The translations under genes were made by a program, and so were the position numbers. Shown piece after piece: positions 33,991 to 43,000 of a DNA stretch of 64,000 nt. Source of the DNA: Solirubrobacter sp963837485. Its GTDB lineage: Bacteria; Actinomycetota; Thermoleophilia; Solirubrobacterales; Solirubrobacteraceae. Every line of letters begins with the position of its first letter. Position 1 is the stretch's first letter. The notes under the pieces are model-generated. The model had not been told where the DNA came from. It searched no databases and was given only the letters and a program-made list of their open reading frames with translations. The stretch spans positions 62,001 through 126,000 of the forward strand of contig CAWINP010000013.1 of the NCBI GenBank assembly GCA_963837485.1. The letters are read 5' to 3'.

Positions 33991-36255
33991 ATGGCCGAGC
34001 CGAATCCGTCCGCGCTGCCCGAGCGGCAGACCAGGCCCGTCGTCGAGTTCGCGGAGTGGCTGCCCGCGCTGGGCGGCAGCCGTCTGTTGCGCGTCCACGG
34101 GGCCGCCCCCGGCGGCACGGCGCCCGCGCTGGTGCTGGACACGCCGTCGGGCGAGCACCGCGTCGAGCCGCGCGCGCAGGCCCGCTTCACGCGTCCGCAC
34201 GAGTGGCGCACGTCGTATCTGATCGCTTCCGAGGTCGTGGCGGCCGGCTGGTCGGGCACGACGCTCCAGTGGCCCGACGGCACACGCATCAGCCTCCCGG
34301 AGCCGAGCGAGCCCGGCGCCCAGGTCATCGACCCGACGGTCCTCACCACGCTCCGCGCGCGCCGCTTCCCGCGCGAAGCCGACACCGAGGACGCGCCGCA
34401 CGTTGACGAGCCGCCCCGGGGGGTCGCCGGACCCGAGGACGCGCGGGATCGCGCCGAGCCGCCGCGGGGGGTCGCCGGACCCGAGGACGCGCGGGATCGC
34501 GCCGAGCCGCCGCGGGCCGTTGCCGAACCCGACCACGCGCCGGATCGCGCCGAGCCGTCGCGCGCCGTCGCCGGACCTGCGGCGTCGGCGGTCGGCCTCG
34601 ATCCGGCGGCCTCGGCTCTCTCGCGCTCGTCTCCCGCGGCCCCGGTCGCCCCGCGGGCGTGGACCGACCCGCCGGACGCGTTCGGGCGCTCGGTGTTCGA
34701 GGCGGAGGCCGTCTGGACCGCGAAACGCGCCGAGCTGGAGCGCGAGCTCGCCCGTGCGGCGGAGTCGATCGCGCGCGCGCAGCAGGGCGAGCGCGAGGCG
34801 CGCGAGGCGGTGCTGTCGGCGCTCGCGGCGATGCGCGCCGACCTGCGCGCCGCCAGCGCCGCACGCGCCGCCGACGCGGACACGATCGCGACGCTGAAGG
34901 CCGAGCTGGAGGCCGAGCGCATCGCGCACGCGGTGACGCGCCGGACGGCATCCGATCTGCGCTCCGCGCTCGCGCAGGCGCGCCGGCAGGGCCCGGAGGA
35001 TCTCGGCGCCGCGCTCGAGGCCGAGCGCAGGGCGCGCGCCGGCGCCGAGGCCGCGCTGCGGGAGACCCGCGAGGCCGGGTCCGCGCTCATGGAGCGGATC
35101 GCCGAGCTCAGCCGCGCCCGCGAGCTCGACCGTGAGGCCCTGGCCCGCCACGCCCGCGCGCAGGCCCAAAGCGCCGCCGCAGCAACCCGCCGCCCGGAGC
35201 AGGAGACCGGCGAGCTGGTCGCCAACCTCGCCGCCGCCGCAGCGTCGCTGCGCGCAACGGCGCCGCCGCCCGAAGCCCCGGAATCGCCGTCGGGCACCGC
35301 CGCGGAGCTCGCGCCGGCGGACGTCGCCGGAGCCGGGTCGTCGCCGGCCGTCGCCCAGTTGCCGGCCGCGGAGCTCGCGCAGCCGGATGCCGCCGGAGCC
35401 GGGTCGGCGGCGGTCGTCGCTCCGCCGCCGGACGGCGTCTTCGCGCAGACCGGCGCCGACGTGGCGATGCCCGCCGAGCCGACGACGTCGGACTTCGCGG
35501 CGCTGACCGAGGCGCTCGGCGGCCCGCCTGCGCGGCCGCTCCGGCGCGTGCTGGTCGCGCTCGCCGAGCGCGATCCCGTGGCGGCCGGGGAGCTGCTGGT
35601 CGGCCTTCTCCCCGCGCAGGGGCCGGTATTCGACGCGCCCGTCGCGTACGACCTCACGGTTGCCGGGATCGGGACGTTCGCCGTGACCGTGCGTGACGGC
35701 GTGGCCACGATTGAACGCGTGTCAAAGCGGCGGTCGCGCGGCGAGGCCCTGTTCGAGCTTCGCTCGGACCCGCTGACGCTCGCCGAGCTGCTCGCCGGCG
35801 CGGACCACCGGATCGGGCGCTTCCGCGGCCGTGCCCGCGTGTCGCGGCGGCGGCGCAGGGCGCGCGTGCTCGAAGCGCTGCCCCGGGCGGCGATCGGCCT
35901 GGCGGACGCGCTCGGCGCGGGCGCGCGGCTGGAGCCGGCGCTGGTCTACAAGGCGCTGCCGCTGGCGATCGACCCCGAGTGGACGGTCGGCTATGCGTTC
36001 ACGGTCGCGCAGGAGATCACGGATCCGGATGCGCGGACGTGGTACCTCGCCGTCCGCGACGGCGCCGGCGTCGAGGTCAGTGAGGAGGTGCCCGAGTCCG
36101 CCCCGGACGCGACCGTGACGATGACCCGCGCCGCGTTCGAGCGCCTGCTGCGCGGCGAGCCGCCCGATCCCGCCGAGCGCCCGCTGGTGCGCGGCGACCG
36201 CGCCGCCGTCGCGATCCTCAAGGCGTGGACCGACCGCGCCCGCGGCGCGGCCTGA
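33991..36255 (+). CDS. coiled-coil protein with C-terminal SCP2-like domains
   Basis: A 754-residue protein that I know of no direct homologue for. Residues 1-120 form a beta-rich domain (LPALGGSRLLRVHGAAPGGT...). Residues 140-200 are 16-residue repeats (RGVAGPEDARDRAEPP) encoded by a 48-bp DNA repeat. About 235-410 is a long Ala/Glu/Arg coiled coil, followed by an Ala/Pro linker. The C-terminal ~220 residues contain one clear SCP2-like lipid-binding module (WTVGYAFTVAQEITDPD...TVTMTRAAFERLLRGE) and probably a second before it (PVAYDLTVAGIGTFAVTVRDG...LTLAELLAG). No signal peptide is seen. The start is ATG 33991. Confidence 0.65.
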   Translation: MAEPNPSALPERQTRPVVEFAEWLPALGGSRLLRVHGAAPGGTAPALVLDTPSGEHRVEPRAQARFTRPHEWRTSYLIASEVVAAGWSGTTLQWPDGTRISLPEPSEPGAQVIDPTVLTTLRARRFPREADTEDAPHVDEPPRGVAGPEDARDRAEPPRGVAGPEDARDRAEPPRAVAEPDHAPDRAEPSRAVAGPAASAVGLDPAASALSRSSPAAPVAPRAWTDPPDAFGRSVFEAEAVWTAKRAELERELARAAESIARAQQGEREAREAVLSALAAMRADLRAASAARAADADTIATLKAELEAERIAHAVTRRTASDLRSALAQARRQGPEDLGAALEAERRARAGAEAALRETREAGSALMERIAELSRARELDREALARHARAQAQSAAAATRRPEQETGELVANLAAAAASLRATAPPPEAPESPSGTAAELAPADVAGAGSSPAVAQLPAAELAQPDAAGAGSAAVVAPPPDGVFAQTGADVAMPAEPTTSDFAALTEALGGPPARPLRRVLVALAERDPVAAGELLVGLLPAQGPVFDAPVAYDLTVAGIGTFAVTVRDGVATIERVSKRRSRGEALFELRSDPLTLAELLAGADHRIGRFRGRARVSRRRRRARVLEALPRAAIGLADALGAGARLEPALVYKALPLAIDPEWTVGYAFTVAQEITDPDARTWYLAVRDGAGVEVSEEVPESAPDATVTMTRAAFERLLRGEPPDPAERPLVRGDRAAVAILKAWTDRARGAA
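34408..34580 (+). repeat. 48-bp in-frame tandem repeat within the SCP2-fusion gene
   Basis: Units start at 34408, 34456, 34504 and 34552, exactly 48 bp apart. Each encodes a 16-residue Pro/Asp/Arg-rich unit. Units 1 and 2 are nearly identical, and units 3-4 have diverged. The period is a multiple of three, so copy-number change would keep the frame. Confidence 0.85.
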
Positions 36256-36289
36256 TCGCGCGCAGCGCAGGCGCGGGCCGCGCCGCGGG

Positions 36290-36371
36290 GCTCAGGCGCC
36301 GTGCGTGACCGCGAGCGCGCGTGCGTCGGGCCGGGCGCCGCTCAGGCGCCGTGCGTGACCGCGAGCGCGCG
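36290..36371. repeat. 32-bp direct repeat at the 3' end of a GntR gene
   Basis: GCTCAGGCGCCGTGCGTGAC and the next 12 bases occur at 36290-36321 and again at 36340-36371, 50 bp apart. The second copy encodes the last residues and stop of the minus-strand GntR gene. The first copy is a non-coding duplicate just beyond the stop. This looks like a recent 50-bp tandem duplication. Confidence 0.75.
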
Positions 36372-36998
36372 GGCCTCGCCGCGCCGCAGGTGATCGAGCA
36401 GCGCCGACCGCGCGGACGGGCCGGGCGCGTTCACGAGGACCTCCAAGAGCGCGGCATGGTCGGCCGCGAGCTCGTCGAGGTCGCTCGACACCCGATCGGC
36501 GACCGCCAGTACGACACGCAGCTCGCGCAGCGCCGCCTCGGCCGCCACGCGCAGCCGCCGCGACGACGTGGACGCGACGATCGCGAGGTGGAACGCCGCG
36601 TCGGCGGCCACCGCGGCGCGCCCGTCGCCGGCCTTCGCCGCCTCGGTCATGCTCGTCACCGCCGCCTGCAGCCACACGTCGTCGGCCGGCCGCCGGCGCA
36701 CCAGCGCCTCCAATCCGGCGAGCTCGAGCGTCCGGCGCGCGGCGTAGAGATCGCGCACGTCCTCGACCGATAGCCGCGCCACCTCGGGCCCGCGGTGCAG
36801 CGAGTGCACGACCAGCCCCTCACGCTCCATCTGCCCGATCGCCACCCGCGCGAGATCGCGCGACGCGCCCAGGCGCCGCATCACCTCGGTGTCGGGAAGC
36901 GCGGTGCCCGGCAGGTACTCACCGTCCAGCAGCAGGTCGCGAAGCGACTCCGTGACGGCGTCCGCCGGTGAGGAACGCTCGAGCGGAACCAGCGTCAC
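36342..36998 (-). CDS. GntR-family regulator (FCD type), copy 1
   Basis: A 218-residue regulator. The winged helix is ADAVTESLRDLLLDGEYLPGTALPDTEVMRRLGASRDLARVAIGQMEREGLV, and the FCD domain follows (VRDLYAARRTLELAGLEAL ... AAFHLAIVAS ... ADHAALLEVL). It is a clear paralogue of the GntR gene at 38190-38840, sharing for example AAFHLAIVA and ALRE(L/V)R(L/V)VL. I choose GTG 36998, preceded by GGAG; the longer frame upstream is shadow. It has its own 247-base upstream region with two inverted repeats and a TTGACA box. Target genes are probably the adjacent ocd cluster. Confidence 0.85.
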   Translation of the reverse strand: MTLVPLERSSPADAVTESLRDLLLDGEYLPGTALPDTEVMRRLGASRDLARVAIGQMEREGLVVHSLHRGPEVARLSVEDVRDLYAARRTLELAGLEALVRRRPADDVWLQAAVTSMTEAAKAGDGRAAVAADAAFHLAIVASTSSRRLRVAAEAALRELRVVLAVADRVSSDLDELAADHAALLEVLVNAPGPSARSALLDHLRRGEARALAVTHGA

Positions 36999-37049
36999 GA
37001 GCCGCTCCGGAAGCCGGTGAGTCGTTGTGCGGACCTCACCGCCGCGCCT

Positions 37050-37069
37050 ATGGTCTGAGCACGGACCAT
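37050..37069 (-). promoter_or_regulatory. operator-like inverted repeat ahead of GntR copy 1
   Basis: ATGGTC (37050-37055) and GACCAT (37064-37069) form an inverted repeat with an 8-base spacer, about 50 bases upstream of the GTG start. The TGGTC...GACCA pattern resembles FadR-type GntR operators. It lies in the likely leader of the regulator's own transcript. Confidence 0.4.
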
Positions 37070-37186
37070 TGCCCGCGAGGACTCGCGTGAAGCGGTGAGC
37101 GACGCCCGCAGCGCCGATGCGGCGGTACGGCACGCCATGGGGCAGGCGTGTGGGACCACGAAAACGATGCTCTGAGGATCGCGTGC

Positions 37187-37206
37187 CACTGTCAAGTAAC
37201 ACAGTG
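37187..37206 (-). promoter_or_regulatory. promoter -35 box overlapped by inverted repeat
   Basis: On the minus strand TTGACA (complement of 37190-37195) is followed 17 bases later by GAGCAT, a weak -10. The TTGACA overlaps an inverted repeat CACTGT (37187-37192) / ACAGTG (37201-37206), again with an 8-base spacer. This could drive the GntR copy-1 gene with a leader of roughly 150 bases. The rest of 36999-37245 shows no gene. Confidence 0.35.
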
Positions 37207-37245
37207 TCAGCGGACAAAGGTCCGATACCCATCCAAACGGCTGGT

Positions 37246-38193
37246 CTACACCGGTTTGAGGACGACTCCCGCATCGCGCTCGTGAGCCCGCGCCACGAGC
37301 AGTCCGGCGATCGCCGCGTCCTGCACGCCGATGCCCACCAGGTCGCAGATGGTGACGTCCGAGTCGCGCGCCCGCTGCGGCAGCGATCCGAGCGCCACGA
37401 CGTCAACCAACCGCACCACGCCGGCCGCCAGCGCATGCTGCAGCTCGCCGTTGACCGCGGCCACCGGCGGGTGATCGGCGACCACGAGGTCGGCGTCGCC
37501 GAGCACCGCGGCCTCGACCTCCTGCTTGCCCGGCATGTCCGAGCCGACCGCGGTGAGGTGCGCGCCGGGTGACAGCCAGCCGGAGCGCACCAGCGGCTCG
37601 GTCGAGGGCGTGACGGTCACGACGAGATCCGAGCCCCGCACCGCCGCCTCGAGGTCCGTGTGGACGGCCGCGCGCACGCCGTGCCGCTCGGTCAGGTCGC
37701 GAACGCACTCCCATGCAGCCTCCTCGCGCCGCGCCCACACGACGACCCGCTCCACCGGGCGCACGCCGAGCAGCGCCTCGACCTGAAAGCGGGCCTGCCC
37801 GCCCGCGCCGACCACGCACACCTGCTCCAGCGCCGGCCGCGCGAGCAGCGACGCCGCGAGCGCCCCGGCCGCCGCGGTCCGCAGCTCGGTCAGCAGCCCG
37901 CCGTCCATCACGATCGCCTCCAGCCGCCCGTCGCGCGCGGACATCACGACCGAGACGCCGGAGGCCCCGATGCCGGCGAAGCCGGTCGCCGCCTTGACCG
38001 ACCAGAAGGGGTCGCCGTGCAGCCAGGCGCCCTTGACGTGCGCGTCGCCCAGCTCGCCGAACACGAAGTCCATGATCGGCGGCACGGTCGCCTCGCCGCG
38101 CTCGAGCCGCACGAACGCGGAGCGGACCGCGTCCAGCGCGTCGGCGGGAGTGATCAGCGCGCGAACGTCGGCGGCCCGCAGCAGCCGGGTCAC
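37246..38193 (-). CDS. ornithine cyclodeaminase / mu-crystallin family enzyme
   Basis: A 315-residue NAD(P)-binding protein. The Rossmann motif is VCVVGAGGQARFQVEALL, and VTVTPSTEPLVRSGWLSPGAHLTAVGSDMPGKQEVE is the family signature after it. The N-terminal catalytic region has GEATVPPIMDFVF, HVKGAWLHGDPFWSVKAATG and the SARDGRLEAIVMDGGLLTELRTAAAGALAASLLA stretch. Family members make proline from ornithine, reduce cyclic imines, or act as alanine/2,3-diaminopropionate-type dehydrogenases. GTG 38193 overlaps the GntR stop in GTGA. With the SelA-like PLP enzyme upstream it probably acts on an amino acid or imine. Confidence 0.88.
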   Translation of the reverse strand: MTRLLRAADVRALITPADALDAVRSAFVRLERGEATVPPIMDFVFGELGDAHVKGAWLHGDPFWSVKAATGFAGIGASGVSVVMSARDGRLEAIVMDGGLLTELRTAAAGALAASLLARPALEQVCVVGAGGQARFQVEALLGVRPVERVVVWARREEAAWECVRDLTERHGVRAAVHTDLEAAVRGSDLVVTVTPSTEPLVRSGWLSPGAHLTAVGSDMPGKQEVEAAVLGDADLVVADHPPVAAVNGELQHALAAGVVRLVDVVALGSLPQRARDSDVTICDLVGIGVQDAAIAGLLVARAHERDAGVVLKPV

Positions 38194-38840
38194 CGGCCGG
38201 CCACCACCGCCCGCGCCCGCGCCTCGCCGTGCGCGAGATGTGCGCTCAGCGCCGCCCGGGCGGCCGCCGCGTCGCCGGACGCGATCGCCTCCAGCAGCGC
38301 GCGGTGCCCCTCGACCTGGACGCCGAGGTCGGCGGTCGCGCGATCGGCCGCGCACAGCACGAGCCGCACCTCGCGCAGCGCCCGCTCGGCCGCCGAGACG
38401 AGCCGGTCGACGCCGGTCGCCGCCACGATCGCGAGATGGAAGGCGGCGTCGGCCTCGACGCCCTCCGGCACGCTGCGCGCCGCCGCCAGCCGCCGCACGG
38501 CAGCGTCGAGCGCGTCGAGCTCCTGCGACGCCAGGAGCGCCTCCAGCCCGGCTCCTTCGAGCACGCGCCGCGCGCCGTAGACGTCGGCGACATCGGCCTC
38601 CGTCGGGCTCGCGACCCGAACGCCGCGATGGAGCGTCTGGACGACCAGTCCCTCGCGCGCCAGCTCGGCGAGCGCCTCGCGAGCGGTCCCGCGCGAGACG
38701 TTCGCCCGCTCGGCCAGCTCGGTGTCGCGCAGCGGCGACCCCGGCGGCAATGCCCCGGAAAGCAGCTCATCTCTCAGCAGGCTCGCGAGCATCGCGCTCG
38801 TCGAAGCCCGCGCCACCCGCAACGTCACGCCCGACATCAT
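38190..38840 (-). CDS. GntR-family regulator (FCD type), copy 2
   Basis: A 216-residue regulator: winged helix (ASTSAMLASLLRDELLSGALPPGSPLRDTELAERANVSRGTAREALAELAREGLV) and FCD domain (VYGARRVLEGAGLEALL ... AAFHLAIVAATG ... GHRALLEAI ... SAHLAHGEAR). It is sandwiched with 4-base overlaps between the PLP-enzyme gene and the ocd gene, so it is co-transcribed with both. Its probable binding site is the perfect palindrome at 39891-39911 in the operon promoter. It is paralogous to the gene at 36342-36998. ATG 38840 is followed at once by a second ATG. Confidence 0.88.
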   Translation of the reverse strand: MMSGVTLRVARASTSAMLASLLRDELLSGALPPGSPLRDTELAERANVSRGTAREALAELAREGLVVQTLHRGVRVASPTEADVADVYGARRVLEGAGLEALLASQELDALDAAVRRLAAARSVPEGVEADAAFHLAIVAATGVDRLVSAAERALREVRLVLCAADRATADLGVQVEGHRALLEAIASGDAAAARAALSAHLAHGEARARAVVAGR

Positions 38841-39886
38841 CCCGTTCGCGCCTGGAGCCTGCGCCACACACCGCCGATCTCGCCCGCCTCGCCGGGCGCG
38901 AGCGTCTCCGTGCAGAAGACCAGCGCGTCGCCGTCGACGATCGCCCGCACGCTCGGATCGCCCGCCGCGAGCTCGTCCGCCAGCCGCGCAGCGCCTGGAA
39001 CCACGACCGCGTTCACCGGCCCGTCGACGAGCCGCTCGTCGAGCGTGAACTGCTTCAGCTCGCCCCCGCCGAGCGCGTCCGCGAGCTCGCGCGCGATCGC
39101 GCCGTAGCGCTCCCAGCGCGCCGCGTGGTCCATCGCCAGCCACTCCTCCAGCGCCGCCACCGTCGCCGCGATCGTGGAGCGGTCGAGCTTGAACGCGCGC
39201 CCGAAGGTCCGCCACTCGCCGGACTCGTAGCCGGTGAAGTCGAGCGCGGCGAGATCGGAGATCCGCTCCCGCCGGCCCGCCACGAACCCTCCGCCGTTGG
39301 GCCCCCAGAAGTACTTGGCCGAGAAGCATGCGAAGTCGGCGTCCGCGGACCAGCGCGAGAGCTCGGCGAGTGGATAGCTCAGGTACGCGGCGTCGACCAC
39401 GACCGGCACGCCGAGCCGCCGGACCTCCGCGAGCGGGACGCCGAGATCGTCGAGGTGAGCGGGGTGGAGGATCGCCGCCGGCTCCAGCGACAAGCCGTCG
39501 GCGAGATCCTCCACCAGCTCGACTCGCGCGCCCGCCAGCCGCGCACAACGCGCGTACTTGTAGGCGTGCGCGCGCTGCATCAGCACGACGGCGCCGGTCG
39601 CCGGCAGTGCTTCGCCGACGGCGCCGTCCCCTCGTGCGATGCAGGCTCCCACGGCGAGCGCGATTCCCGCCGAGGCGCCCGGGACCACCCGGGCCGCCTC
39701 GGCGTGCACGAGCTCGGCGATCCGCGCGCCGGCGCGATCCAGCAGCTCCGGCACGGACGCCCACGTCCGGTTCGCCTCGGCCGCCGCCGCCCACACCGCG
39801 GGGCTCAGGCACGAGCCCCCGAGGTCGGTGTAGATGCCGGACGCATTGATCACGCGCCTGACCCCCAGGGAGCCGTATGTCCCCAT
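38837..39886 (-). CDS. SelA-like PLP enzyme (D-glucosaminate-6-phosphate ammonia-lyase type)
   Basis: A 349-residue fold-type I PLP enzyme of the SelA/DgaE-like family. The N-terminus VRRVINASGIYTDLGGSCLSPAVWAAAAE and PGASAGIALAVGACIA match this group. The PLP Lys is likely the one in FACFSAKYFWGPNGGGFV, with the cofactor Asp in VPVVVDAAYLSYP. True SelA makes selenocysteyl-tRNA. No selB/selD or tRNA-Sec is nearby and the protein is shorter than SelA, so an amino-acid or amino-sugar lyase is more likely. ATG 39886 lies 8 bases after a -10 box, implying a leaderless mRNA. Confidence 0.82.
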   Translation of the reverse strand: MGTYGSLGVRRVINASGIYTDLGGSCLSPAVWAAAAEANRTWASVPELLDRAGARIAELVHAEAARVVPGASAGIALAVGACIARGDGAVGEALPATGAVVLMQRAHAYKYARCARLAGARVELVEDLADGLSLEPAAILHPAHLDDLGVPLAEVRRLGVPVVVDAAYLSYPLAELSRWSADADFACFSAKYFWGPNGGGFVAGRRERISDLAALDFTGYESGEWRTFGRAFKLDRSTIAATVAALEEWLAMDHAARWERYGAIARELADALGGGELKQFTLDERLVDGPVNAVVVPGAARLADELAAGDPSVRAIVDGDALVFCTETLAPGEAGEIGGVWRRLQARTG

Positions 39887-39890
39887 CGCG

Positions 39891-39923
39891 TCGGATTGTC
39901 GGACAATCCGACGATCTGGTCAA
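39891..39923 (-). promoter_or_regulatory. promoter with embedded 21-bp palindromic operator
   Basis: On the minus strand the -35 TTGACC (complement of 39918-39923) and the -10 GACAAT (complement of 39895-39900) are exactly 17 bases apart. The -10 sits inside a perfect palindrome: arms TCGGATTGTC (39891-39900) and GACAATCCGA (39902-39911) around one base. The ATG of the PLP gene begins 8 bases after the -10, so the transcript is probably leaderless. A bound GntR dimer would cover the -10. Confidence 0.7.
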
Positions 39924-40033
39924 GCCCGGGGGGACTGGACAACCGCCGAACGCGGTTCTTCGCGGAAAACGCCGATTCGCGAGTGTTGGCGCGGCCGTTC
40001 CGTCGAGGGCTGCTGTCATGGTTCCCAGCCCTG

Positions 40034-43000
40034 ATGAGCAGCCCCTCCGTCGCCCATCTGCACGTGCACTCCGAGTACTCGCTGCTGGACGGCGCGTGCA
40101 AGGTCGACGCTCTGGCCGAGCGGGCCGCGGCGTACGGGCAGCCGGCCATTGGCCTGACCGATCACGGCGTCATGAACGGCGCCGTAGAGCTCTACAAGGC
40201 CGCCAAGAAGCACGGCGTCAAGCCGCTGCTCGGCCTCGAGGCCTACTTCGTCGACGACCGCCGGTTCCGCGACGGGAAGGTCGAGCGCAATCACCTGACG
40301 CTGCTGGCGGCCACGGACGCGGGCTTCCGCAACCTGACGTCGCTGTCGAGCAAGGGCTTCCTCGAGGGCCTGCATCGCGGCAAGCCCGGCGTCGACCTGG
40401 AGCTGCTGTCCGAGCACGCCGAGGGCGTCATCTGCCTCACCGGGTGCCTGGCCTCGCGCACCAGCCAGCGGATCGTCGACGGCCGGCTCGACGCCGCGCG
40501 CGCGCACCTGGACGAGCTGATCCAGGTCTTCGGTTCCGAGGACGTCTATCTCGAGGTCCAGCGCAACGGCATCGCCGCACAGGAGCAGGTCAACGAGGCG
40601 ATGAAGCGCTTCGCCGCCGACGTCGGCCGGCCGCTCGTCGCGACCGCCGACGTCCACTACCTGCGCCGGGAGGACTTCAATCACCACGCGGCGCTGCTCT
40701 GCGTGCAGACGAAGTCGACGCTCAAAGAGCCCAAGATGCGCTTCGACACCAACGAGTTCTATTTGAAGAGCTCGGAGGAGATGGCGGAGTCGTTCTCCGA
40801 CTTCCCGGGCGCACTGGAGGCGACGCTGGAGATCGCCGAGCGCTGCGACGTCGGCATCTCGCTCGGCGGCCAGCTGATTCCGCGCTACGACTGCCCGGAA
40901 GGCCTGGACGAGAAGAGCTACCTGCGCAAGCTCGTGATGGAAGGGCTTGCCAAGCGCTACGGCGACCCGCCGCCCGCCGCCGCGGTCGAGCGGATGGAGA
41001 TGGAGCTCGGCGTCATCGACTCGATGGGCTTCAACGCGTACTTCCTGATCGTCTGGGATTTCGTCGCGTACGCGAAGAGCAACGGGATCGCGGTGGGTCC
41101 GGGCCGCGGCTCGGCGGCGGGGAGCATCGTCGCCTACTGCCTGCAGATCACGGATGTCGATCCGCTGCGCTACGACCTGCTGTTCGAGCGCTTCCTCAAC
41201 GCCGAGCGCGTCTCGATGCCGGACATCGACATCGACTTCTCAGTGCGCGGCCGCGAGCGCGTGATCCGGTACGTGACGGAGAAGTACGGCGACGACCGCG
41301 TCGCCCAGATCATCACCTTCGGCAAGATGTTCCCGCGCGCCGCCACGCGCGACGCCGCGCGCGTGCTGGGCCACGACTACGGGGTGGGGGACCGGCTCGC
41401 AAAGCTGATTCCGGACCCGATCATGGGCCGCCCGCCGAGCTTCGAGGAGTGCCTGCAGCCCGGCGCCGACCTCGCGGCCGAGGTGGCGCGCGACCCGATC
41501 GCCGCCCAGATCGTCGGCGTCGCCCAGGGGCTCGAAGGGATCGTGCGCAACGCGTCGATCCACGCCGCCGCGGTCGTGATCTCCGACCGGCCGCTGACCG
41601 ACATCGTGCCGCTCCAGCTCGCCGACGCCGGCACGGGCGAGGACGGCGCGAAGATCTACCGGCGGGTCACGCAGTTCTCGATGAAGCCGATCGAGGAGAT
41701 CGGCCTGCTCAAGATGGACTTCCTGGGCCTGCGCAACCTCGACGTGATCGAGGACGCGCTGGACATCATCGAGCGTTCGGCGGGCGAGCGGCCGAACATG
41801 GCCGAGCTCGCGCTGGACGACCCGAAGACCTACGACATGATGGCCCGCGGCGACTCGATCGGCGTGTTCCAGTTCGAGTCCGAGGGCATGCGCGAGGCGC
41901 TCAAGAAGGTCGGCCCGACGGAGTTCGAGGACCTCGTGGCCCTCGTCGCCCTGTACCGCCCGGGCGCGATGGACCAGATTCCCGCGTACGCACGCGGCAA
42001 GCGCAACCAGGAGTCGATCACCTACATCGACGACCGCCTGCGCTCGATCACCGACTCCACGAAGGGCGTGATCCTCTACCAGGAACAGGCGATGCAGATC
42101 GCCAAGTCCCTGGCGGGGTTCAGCGGCCCCAAGGCGGACGATCTGCGCAAGGCGATCGGCAAGAAGAACCGCGCCGCGATGGCCAAGCTGCAGCCGGAGT
42201 TCGTCGAGGGCTGCCGCGCCTCGGGCACCGCGCCCGACGTGATCGAGACCCTGTGGGCGACCAACGAGAAGTCGGCCGACTACTCGTTTAACAAGTGCGC
42301 GTCAGGCGACACGCGCGTGATTCTGCCCGGCGGACGACGGATCCGGCTCTCCGAGGCATACCGGCTGCAACCCGCCGAGATCATGTCGATGTGGTCTGAC
42401 GGCGAGGTCCGGCCGCACAAGGTTTCGCGCATTGTCAAGACTGGGCGTAAGCACGTCGTCCGGGTCCGCTGCGCCAGCGGACGCCAGATCAAGGCGACCC
42501 TGGATCATCGACTGCTGACGACTGCTGGCTATCTCGAGATCCGCGACATGGAAGTCGGCGTCACCGAACTGATCACGACGCCAATGATCTCCGACAAGCA
42601 GCGCGAGGCCCGACGAGCGACGATGACCTCGCTCGCTCGCTCGCCGCAGCGCAAGGAATGGGATCGGATCGCGTCGCTCCGCATGCGGGCCTATCAGGCG
42701 TCGCGACCGCTGGAAGTCAAGTCGGCGCACATGCGCCGCATGCATGAGATTCATCCGCACATGACTCGCGCAGGCGTCGCGGCGATGCATGAGCGCGTGA
42801 AGTGGCTATGGGCGAACGATGCGGAGTGGCGCGCGCGTCAGATGGCGCGATCTTTCAGCTCGGTGCGAGCCGCGTACGACACCGGCCCGGGCTACGGGCA
42901 CTGCTCGATCGCATCCAACGGCATGTGGTGCGCGAGCTGGCCGGAGCGCCAGATGTGCGAGTGGCTGATCGAAGAGGGCATCGAGTTCGAGATGCACAAG

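Noticed and set aside
38837..39886. True selenocysteine synthase (SelA)
   Set aside because: No tRNA-Sec, selB or selD nearby, the protein is short, and it is co-transcribed with a GntR regulator and an OCD-like enzyme.
37970..40033. Open frame continuing far upstream of dnaE on the plus strand (would give a 2193-residue protein)
   Set aside because: It runs antisense through the ocd, GntR and SelA-like genes and is Arg/Pro-rich shadow sequence. The family N-terminus VAHLHVHSEYS fixes the start at 40034.
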